DNA of 33,847 nt from positions 1 to 33,847 of the forward strand of contig DATLHO010000045.1 of assembly GCA_035539855.1 (NCBI GenBank), written 5' to 3'. The notes beneath the pieces were generated by a model that worked only from the letters and a program-made list of their open reading frames with translations, was not told where the DNA came from and made no database searches. This document shows positions 28,092 to 33,847 of the stretch, piece after piece. The position numbers and the translations under genes were made by a program. How positions within the stretch are numbered: position 1 is the first letter of the stretch; the number at the start of each line of letters is the position of its first letter. Source of the DNA: DATLHO01 sp035539855 (GTDB taxonomy: Bacteria > Bacteroidota > Ignavibacteria > OLB7).

Positions 28092-29549
28092 ATGATCACT
28101 CTTCTCCGCCATACACTCGCCGTCGCGCTCGCGCTCGTCGGAACGAGCACCGTCGTGCTGGCACAGCGTCCGCCGGGCGACCCCGCGTACAAGCTCGGTC
28201 CCGCGATCGCCGGCAACAACGGACGCGTCTTCGTCGGCACGCTGCGCGGTACGATCCTCTACGCGACGAGCACAAGCTCCGGCATCAGCGTCACCGACTC
28301 GGCGACCCCCGGCGGACTGCTGCCGGCCGAGACGCAGGCGATCTGGGCGCTGTCGATGCCCAACCGCACGACCCAGCCGCAGCTCGTCTTCGCGCTCGCT
28401 TCCTACAACGACGGCGCGAACAGCCGCTACGGTATGCTCCGCTCGACCGACCTCGGCACGAGCTGGACGCTCACCAAGGACGCCGCGCTGGCCGACGATC
28501 GGTTCCGTCCGACCAACGACTTCTGGGGCTCGACCGGTCTGACCGAGTTCACCTGGCTCGAGAACGCCCAGCACGGCTGGGTCTTCGGTCCGGGTGGAAT
28601 CATCGCGACGACCGACGGCGGCGCGACCTGGGGCGTGCGTCTGGCGCGCAACGAGACCGAGCGCAACAACGTCCAGGCGCTCTCCTTCCGCGATGCGAAC
28701 AACGGCGTCGCGGCGATCGGATGGTCGCCCGAGGAGCGCTTCCGCGTCACCAGTGACGGCGGCGTCACGTGGCGCTCGGCGATCTCGCCGTCGTCGCCGA
28801 TCGGCGCGCTGCGCGTCAACCAGATGGATTGGATCGGCAACCAGTTCAGGGCGTTCGTCTTCGATCGCACCGCCCTTTCGGATCGCGGGAAGATCACGAC
28901 GTACTTCTATCGGTCGACCGACTTCGGAGACTTCTGGGATGGAAAGCCGAAGGGCACGATCACCGTCGAGCAGACACCGCACACCGAGATCCTCTGGCAC
29001 AATGCGCGCACCGGCTTCATGGTGATGCGCAGCGGGTACATCGCCGCGACACAGGATGGCGGCGCCACCTGGGCGTCGCTGCAGGCCGCCGACTCGGCCG
29101 CCTACCCGATGCCGATCAACATGCAGGCTGGCTTCGGCTACACGTCGATCCTTCTCGACGGCCGCTACATCGTCCAGGCTGCGACGATCGATCTTCCGGC
29201 GCATCTGGTCGACTCGGTCATGGTGCCGTTTCGACGGCTCGATACGCTCGTTCAGTGGGATCTCGGCACCGCCTCGAACGTGCGCTTCGAGCCGCGCGCG
29301 ATCTCGGTCGCGACGATCGCGCCGACGCCGGCGCACTCGTTCGCGCGCCTCGTGCTCGAGCGTCCGCTCGCCGCCGGCGCGCGAATGACCGTGCTCGACG
29401 CCACCGGCGCCGTGCGCCGCGTCGAGGCGCTCGAGGCGGGAGCGACGGGCGTCGACATCGACGTCGCCGCGCTGGCCACCGGTGTCTACCGCGTCGTCGT
29501 CGACGACGCGGCGGGGCGCATCAGCGCGCCGCTGGTGCTGGCTCGCTGA
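28092..29549 (+). CDS. Secreted BNR/YCF48-like protein with type IX sorting tail
   Basis: 485 residues from ATG 28092. Signal peptide MITLLRHTLAVALALVGTSTVVLAQ. The body has repeated Asp-box motifs (S/T-x-D-x-G-x-x-W): STDLGTSWT, TTDGGATWG, TSDGGVTWR, STDFGDFWD and TQDGGATWA. These mark a beta-propeller like the Ycf48/sialidase group. Residues 405-485 form a small Ig-like domain: APTPAHSFARLVLERPLAAGARMTVLDATGAVRRVEALEAGATGVDIDVAALATGVYRVVV, matching the Por/type A CTD that targets proteins to the type IX secretion system in Bacteroidota. Final location: cell surface or secreted. The activity of the propeller is unknown; not an obvious sialidase. Confidence 0.85.
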   Translation: MITLLRHTLAVALALVGTSTVVLAQRPPGDPAYKLGPAIAGNNGRVFVGTLRGTILYATSTSSGISVTDSATPGGLLPAETQAIWALSMPNRTTQPQLVFALASYNDGANSRYGMLRSTDLGTSWTLTKDAALADDRFRPTNDFWGSTGLTEFTWLENAQHGWVFGPGGIIATTDGGATWGVRLARNETERNNVQALSFRDANNGVAAIGWSPEERFRVTSDGGVTWRSAISPSSPIGALRVNQMDWIGNQFRAFVFDRTALSDRGKITTYFYRSTDFGDFWDGKPKGTITVEQTPHTEILWHNARTGFMVMRSGYIAATQDGGATWASLQAADSAAYPMPINMQAGFGYTSILLDGRYIVQAATIDLPAHLVDSVMVPFRRLDTLVQWDLGTASNVRFEPRAISVATIAPTPAHSFARLVLERPLAAGARMTVLDATGAVRRVEALEAGATGVDIDVAALATGVYRVVVDDAAGRISAPLVLAR

Positions 29550-29565
29550 GCCTCGCCAGGCATGT

Positions 29566-29607
29566 GCGCCGCGGGGCCGCCCACGATCGTGAGCGGCCCC
29601 GCGGCGC
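29566..29607 (+). terminator. Hairpin terminator after T9SS cargo gene
   Basis: 15-bp perfect stem (29566-29580 with 29593-29607). The 12-nt loop contains the palindrome CACGATCGTG. No U-run follows, so it may work as an RNA-stabilising hairpin or a factor-assisted terminator. Confidence 0.6.
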
Positions 29608-29701
29608 GTTCAGCCGCTTCGGCAGCGCGCCGGCGATCGATCCGTTCGAAGCTCGGGGACGGTCGCCGGGCACCCGCGCGGAGCGAAAGCGGCGATGTTT
29701 G

Positions 29702-29709
29702 TACCTTTG
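29702..29709 (+). promoter_or_regulatory. Candidate -7 box of mdh
   Basis: TACCTTTG is an exact TAnnTTTG match 36 nt before the mdh ATG. I found no TTG at the 20-21 nt distance, so support is partial. Confidence 0.4.
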
Positions 29710-29745
29710 GCGCCTCTGTTACACCAATACCGTCATGTGTCATCA

Positions 29746-30669
29746 ATGAAGGTCACGATCGTTGGTGCCGGTAACGTCGGCGCGGTCACCGCGCAGCGCC
29801 TGTCGACCCTCGAGCTCGCGCGCGAAGTGGTGATCGTCGATGTCGTCGAAGGCATCCCGCAGGGCAAGGCGCTCGACATCTATCAGGCGGCTCCGCTGGT
29901 CGAGAGCGACACACGGGTGATCGGGACCAACAGCTATGAGGCGACCGCGGGATCCGACGTGGTGATCATCACCGCCGGACTCACCCGCCGTCCGGGCATG
30001 ACCCGCGACGACCTGCTGCTGCGCAACGCGTACACGATGCAGGAGGTCACGCGCAGCGTCGTGGCGCAGTCGCCGGAGTGCATCCTGATTCCGGTTTCCA
30101 ATCCTCTCGACGAGATGACCTACGTGGCGCTCAGGGCGTCGGGGTTCGATCGGCGACGGGTGATCGGCATGGCCGGAGTGCTCGACTCGGCGCGCCTGCG
30201 GACGTTCATCGCGATCGAGCTCGGCGTCGCCGTCGAGGACGTCAGCGCGATCGTCCTCGGCAGTCACGGCGAGTTGATGATCCCGATGATCAAGTACGCG
30301 ACCATTGCGGGAGTGCCGGTCACGGATTTCATCTCGGCGGAGCGTCTGGCTGCGCTCGTCGAGCGCACGCGCAACGCCGGAACGGAGATCCTCGATCATC
30401 TCAAGACCGTCTCGGCATTCTACGCGCCGTCGGCCGCGATCACGTCGATGGTCGAGTCGATCGCGCTCGACAAGCGACGAATCATGCCGTGCGCGGTCCT
30501 TCTCGAAGGGGAGTACGGTCTCAACGATGTCGTCACCGGTGTTCCGGTGAAGCTCGGCCGCAACGGCGTCGAGCAGATCATCGAGATCACGCTCGACCCC
30601 GACGAGCGCGAGGCACTCGGCCGATCGGCCGCAGGCGTGCGCGCGAACATCGCGAAGCTCTCGATCTGA
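29746..30669 (+). CDS. mdh: Malate dehydrogenase (LDH-like type)
   Basis: 307 residues from ATG 29746 (MKVTIVGAGNVGAVTAQRL); an earlier Met at 29695 gives 17 non-native residues. NAD-binding: VGAGNVG with Asp32 (IVDV) selecting NAD over NADP. AGLTRRPGMTRDDLL is the mobile loop with substrate Arg. VSNPLDEMTYVA, GMAGVLDSARLRTFIA, and catalytic His174 in G-S-H-G. The sequence fits the bacterial MDH type close to LDH. Small variant: the usual G-G-H-G-D is G-S-H-G-E. Reversible oxidation of malate to oxaloacetate in the TCA cycle, cytoplasm. Stands alone between two exported-protein genes. Confidence 0.96.
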   Translation: MKVTIVGAGNVGAVTAQRLSTLELAREVVIVDVVEGIPQGKALDIYQAAPLVESDTRVIGTNSYEATAGSDVVIITAGLTRRPGMTRDDLLLRNAYTMQEVTRSVVAQSPECILIPVSNPLDEMTYVALRASGFDRRRVIGMAGVLDSARLRTFIAIELGVAVEDVSAIVLGSHGELMIPMIKYATIAGVPVTDFISAERLAALVERTRNAGTEILDHLKTVSAFYAPSAAITSMVESIALDKRRIMPCAVLLEGEYGLNDVVTGVPVKLGRNGVEQIIEITLDPDEREALGRSAAGVRANIAKLSI

Positions 30670-30754
30670 CCGCGCGCCCCGTCGCGACGCCCAATCCTCC
30701 GGGCGCGGTCCCGTCTCACAGAATCATCCCGTTCACAATCGAAGTCTATTCCGT

Positions 30755-31588
30755 ATGAAGAACATTCTCTCTCTCGGCGCGGCCGTCGGCCTGGCTCTGG
30801 TGACCCTCGTGGGCTGCGGCGACGACGAGCCGACCGACCCGGGGACGGAGGTCAACACCTACTTCACAATGAAGCAGGGCGACACCTTCACCTACGCGCG
30901 CTACGACCGTGACATGAACAACCAGCGCGTCACCGCCTCGAAGACGATGCACAAGTGGGTCGTGATCGAGACCGGTCTGAACCACCAGTCGAAGACCGGC
31001 GTCACGAAGCTCCTGCAGCTCAACCTCAACGCCGACGGCACCGCGACGATCGCGCCTCCGGACACGATCTACATCCGCTCGGGCGCCGACGGCGAGATCT
31101 TCATGAACGTCATCGCCGCGACGATCAGCCGCATCTCGATCGCGGCCGCGTTCGCCGACAGCATCCCGTTCAAGTGGTTCAAGATCGGCGACACGAAGAC
31201 CGCGAACACCGCGACCTGGCCGTCGCTCGGCACGACGACCGGCTTCACGATGGTCGTGCAGTATCCGATCCCGGGTCTCGGGACCGTGCCGCTGAACATC
31301 ACCATCGACGCCGACGCCAGCCACAAGGGCAAGGTCGCGACGACCATCGGCTCGACCTCGTATCCGGGCGCGTTCCACACCGACCACACCGTCACGATGG
31401 ACGCGCGCGCGCTCGGCTCGCCCATCATCAACGATTCGCTGCACCTCAGCTACGACGTCGAGGTCAACAACGGCATCCTCCGTCAGGTGATGGTCAGCGA
31501 CTCGGTGACCGCGACGATCGGCGGCGCCCCGCAGACCGAGGCGGTCCCCGGCTTTGAGATGGAGCTCATCGGCGTCGTCCGCAAGTAG
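30755..31588 (+). CDS. Lipoprotein of unknown function, surface-type
   Basis: 277 residues. Signal peptide II: MKNILSLGAAVGLALVTLVGC, lipobox LVGC with Cys21, followed directly by GDDEPTDPG. Acidic residues just after the Cys are known in Bacteroidota as a surface export signal for lipoproteins. The rest is beta-rich, with Thr/Asp/Ala content: TYFTMKQGDTFTYARYDRDMNNQRVTASKTMHKWVV, IYIRSGADGEIFMNVIAATIS, FTMVVQYPIPGLGTVPLNITIDADASHKGKVATTIGS, FEMELIGVVRK. It resembles FunZ/DUF-type 'start QGDTFTY' lipoproteins only loosely. I recognise no family. Terminator follows 21 nt after the stop. Confidence 0.78.
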   Translation: MKNILSLGAAVGLALVTLVGCGDDEPTDPGTEVNTYFTMKQGDTFTYARYDRDMNNQRVTASKTMHKWVVIETGLNHQSKTGVTKLLQLNLNADGTATIAPPDTIYIRSGADGEIFMNVIAATISRISIAAAFADSIPFKWFKIGDTKTANTATWPSLGTTTGFTMVVQYPIPGLGTVPLNITIDADASHKGKVATTIGSTSYPGAFHTDHTVTMDARALGSPIINDSLHLSYDVEVNNGILRQVMVSDSVTATIGGAPQTEAVPGFEMELIGVVRK

Positions 31589-31609
31589 ACGCGAAGGAGC
31601 GCAAACGCA

Positions 31610-31644
31610 GAAGCGCCGATGCTCATCGCGAGCATCGGCGCTTC
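31610..31644. terminator. Bidirectional hairpin terminator
   Basis: 15-bp perfect stem (31610-31624 with 31630-31644), loop ATCGC, between the convergent lipoprotein gene and dsbD. Followed by GTTCATTTGG on plus. Confidence 0.8.
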
Positions 31645-31671
31645 GTTCATTTGGGACCGGACGTCGGTGCG

Positions 31672-33816
31672 CTACCGCAGCGCCAGCCTCGGCGCGACGC
31701 CCTTAGCAAGGAAGCTCTCGAACTTCTCCTGCTTGCGCGTCATGCCGTCGAACGTGCCGAGCACCGAGTCGGCCGGGCTGATGATCGCGTAGTAGGGAAG
31801 GGCGATCGTCTGGAAGCGATCGACCTGCATCTTGCGGTTGACCTTGTGGATCGAGTCGCGCCCGTCGGTGTACAGCCGCACGAGCACGTACTGCTCCATG
31901 AGCTCCACGATCGGCTGCTTGGTGAACATGTTCTTCTCCATCCACCGGCAGTTCGTGCACGTGTACCCGGTGAAGTCGACGAACATCGGCTTGCCCGTCT
32001 GCTTCGAGAGCGCAAGCGCCTCGTCGTAGCGGTCGACGATCCATGCCTCCTCGACCTGGCCGGATGCGGTCGTCGCGCCGCCGTTGGCGCCGGCGACGGA
32101 GATCGCACGGGCGCCGCCGCCGCCGATCGAGGCCAGCGGGGAGGTGTTGCCCTTGCCGGGATAGTCCTGTGGCGGCACCATCGCCTCGAGCTCGCCGAGG
32201 CTGCCGCCGAAGACGCCGACGATCAGCCAGAACGCGATCGCGAGCGAGCCGACGGAGAACATGACGCGGATCGGACCGACCTTGTCGACGGGAGAGTCGT
32301 GCGGCAGCGTGAAGCGGCCGAGCAGGTAGACCGTGATCAGCACCGCGATCGCGATCCAGATCGACAGGAAGAACTCTCGCGTCAGCAGTCCCCACGCCCA
32401 GACCAGGTCGGCGTTCGACAGGAACTTGATCGCCGCGGCGAGCTCGAGAAAGCCCATGACGACCTTCACCGAGTTGAGCCAGCCACCGGAGCGCGGCAGC
32501 GACTTCATCACCGCCGGGAACAACGCCAGCAGGAAGAACGGCGCGGCGAAGACCGTCGCGAACGTCGCCATGCCGAGCAGCGGCCACAGCCAGCTTCCGG
32601 TCGTCGTCGCCGAAACCATGAGGCCACCGACGAACGGCACCGTGCACGTGAACGACGTCAGCGCAAACACGACGCCCATCAGCAGCACACCCGCGACGCT
32701 GTCGCCGTCGGACTGCGCCTTGCGATTGAGGCGGTTGAGCATCGACGTCGGCAACTGGATCTCGAACATGCCGAAGAGATTCAGCGCCAGGATGATGAAG
32801 ATCGTCGCGATCGCCAGGTTCACCACCGGATTGGTCGCGAAGTCCTGGATGCCCGAGGCCCCGAGCACGAGCGCGAAGAGAAAGCCGATCATCGTGAAGC
32901 TCGCGATGATCCCCAGCGAGTAGAGCCCGGCGTCGCGCAGCGAGCGCCGACGCGTCGACTGCGTGCGCTTGGTGAAGAACGAGATCGTGATCGGGATCAT
33001 CGGGAAGACGCACGGCGTCAGCAACGCGAGCGCGCCCATCAGCGCGGCCAGCCCGAGGTACGAGCCGAGCCCACGCGCCTGCGCCGCGGCGATCTGCTCG
33101 TTGCTGCCCGTGAGCTCCTCCTCCTCGTCGTCGGCGAAGTTGCCGCCGCCCGGTCCCGCCGCGGCCAATGCCGCCGTGTCGGCAGGCGTCGCGTCGGCAC
33201 TGTAGGCGGTGTCTCCGCTGGCCGCAGTATCCGTCGCCGCGAGCGCCGTCGTGTCGGTGCCGGCGGCGGTCGTGTCGGCGGCTGTGGCCGCCGTGTCGGC
33301 GGTTTTTGCGGAGTCGGCGGCGACCGCGATCGTGTAGTAGAGCTTCTTGTTAACTCCAGGCATGCACGAAGCATCCGTGCACGTCATGAAGTAGAAGTCC
33401 ACCCAGCCGTCGACCTTGTCGCCCACCTTCGCGCCGGATCCGACCTTCACCGGAACCGTGAAGACAATCTTGCCCTCCCAGTACTCCGTCTCGATCTCGA
33501 ACTGATCGTCGTACTTGGAGATCGGCCGCTTCGACGCGCCGACCTTCCCCGACATCGTCACCACTCCGCTCTCGCCGACGGTGACCTCTGTCGGTTGCGG
33601 ACCTTCGTCGCCAGGGTACTTCTTGAGCGAGTACATGTGACTCCCTCGCGCGATCGAGGCTTCGACCTTGACCTGCACGACCTGGCCCGGCTTCGCGGTG
33701 AGCGTGGGCGTCAGGATCTTCCAGCGGACGTTGGGGTTCTCCTGGGCCGTGGCGATCGAGCCGATGGCCAGCAGGAGCGCGACGAGAGCGATGGGAAAGC
33801 GTAGGGCCCGTTTCAT
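31672..33816 (-). CDS. dsbD: Thiol:disulfide interchange protein DsbD (full three-domain form)
   Basis: 714 residues. Signal peptide MKRALRFPIALVALLLAIGSIATAQ. N-terminal Ig-like DsbD-alpha with redox pair Cys146-x4-Cys151 (TCTDASCMPG; E. coli has C-x5-C). Then an Ala/Asp/Thr-rich linker (about residues 167-225, TADTAA-like repeats) and the eight-helix membrane core with Cys269 (LTPCVFPMIP) and Cys391 (FTCTVPFVGG), followed by the C-terminal thioredoxin domain with Cys620-T-N-Cys623 (TGYTCTNCRWME). All six redox cysteines are present. The protein carries electrons from cytoplasmic thioredoxin to periplasmic reductases and cytochrome c maturation. The start is 31 nt from the window end, so its promoter is not fully visible. 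A short linker before the C-domain is Gly/Ala-rich. Confidence 0.96.
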   Translation of the reverse strand: MKRALRFPIALVALLLAIGSIATAQENPNVRWKILTPTLTAKPGQVVQVKVEASIARGSHMYSLKKYPGDEGPQPTEVTVGESGVVTMSGKVGASKRPISKYDDQFEIETEYWEGKIVFTVPVKVGSGAKVGDKVDGWVDFYFMTCTDASCMPGVNKKLYYTIAVAADSAKTADTAATAADTTAAGTDTTALAATDTAASGDTAYSADATPADTAALAAAGPGGGNFADDEEEELTGSNEQIAAAQARGLGSYLGLAALMGALALLTPCVFPMIPITISFFTKRTQSTRRRSLRDAGLYSLGIIASFTMIGFLFALVLGASGIQDFATNPVVNLAIATIFIILALNLFGMFEIQLPTSMLNRLNRKAQSDGDSVAGVLLMGVVFALTSFTCTVPFVGGLMVSATTTGSWLWPLLGMATFATVFAAPFFLLALFPAVMKSLPRSGGWLNSVKVVMGFLELAAAIKFLSNADLVWAWGLLTREFFLSIWIAIAVLITVYLLGRFTLPHDSPVDKVGPIRVMFSVGSLAIAFWLIVGVFGGSLGELEAMVPPQDYPGKGNTSPLASIGGGGARAISVAGANGGATTASGQVEEAWIVDRYDEALALSKQTGKPMFVDFTGYTCTNCRWMEKNMFTKQPIVELMEQYVLVRLYTDGRDSIHKVNRKMQVDRFQTIALPYYAIISPADSVLGTFDGMTRKQEKFESFLAKGVAPRLALR

Positions 33817-33847
33817 CGATACCTGGCTGTTTCGAGAGTTCGCGGTT

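Noticed and set aside
31651..33804. Open frame antisense to dsbD
   Set aside because: Arg/Glu/Asp/His-rich shadow; dsbD has all six redox cysteines in the real frame.

Overview
The window is a GC-rich bacterial chromosome segment, almost fully coding, with no intergenic gap longer than about 210 bp. I see no rRNA, tRNA, CRISPR array, insertion sequence or phage gene. Three observations point to the Bacteroidota/Chlorobiota (FCB) group, possibly a high-GC lineage such as Kapabacteria or Ignavibacteria; the exact taxon is inference. First, the two-domain secreted protein at 28092-29549 ends in what looks like a type IX secretion (Por) sorting tail. Second, several promoters fit the Bacteroidota form TTG-N20/21-TAnnTTTG. 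Third, the lipoprotein at 30755 has a Cys-Gly-Asp-Asp-Glu start like Bacteroidota surface lipoproteins.

Layout. 1-3913 (minus) is a tightly overlapped operon of hutU (urocanate hydratase), a GT4 glycosyltransferase and a polysaccharide flippase cut by the window edge. 4075-6330 (plus) holds a PQQ-type sugar dehydrogenase lipoprotein, a ClpS-like adaptor and an exported rhodanese, closed by a bidirectional terminator. 6427-10674 (minus) holds a Spy-like periplasmic protein, a second flippase, a CPBP intramembrane protease and a TPR protein. 10756-13290 (minus) is lon, with an in-frame amber stop directly after the Walker A GKT. 13420-18315 (plus) is an ECF sigma factor, an overlapping anti-sigma-like membrane protein with a beta-barrel-like C-terminal half, and two more envelope proteins. 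18415-19034 (minus) is rplU-rpmA. 19231-23758 carries maf, an outer-membrane protein, a HIT protein, secG and ligA. 23800-25733 has a lone sugar-type ABC permease overlapped with an outer-membrane protein. 25828-27926 is a CIRCE-controlled groES-groL operon. 28092-31588 has the T9SS cargo protein, malate dehydrogenase and a surface-type lipoprotein. 31672-33816 (minus) is a full DsbD.

Much of the content is envelope biology: secretion (SecG), folding and quality control (GroESL, Lon, ClpS, Spy, DsbD), and outer-membrane or surface proteins. The most system-like novelty is the sigma/anti-sigma-barrel module at 13420-18315, divergent from lon. The most important single observation is the lon nonsense codon. 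Other unexplained structures are an alternative-hairpin leader before the second flippase, twin GTGTC/GACAC palindromes, a 17-bp noncoding tandem repeat, and repeat-driven length variation in a glycosyltransferase and in SecG.
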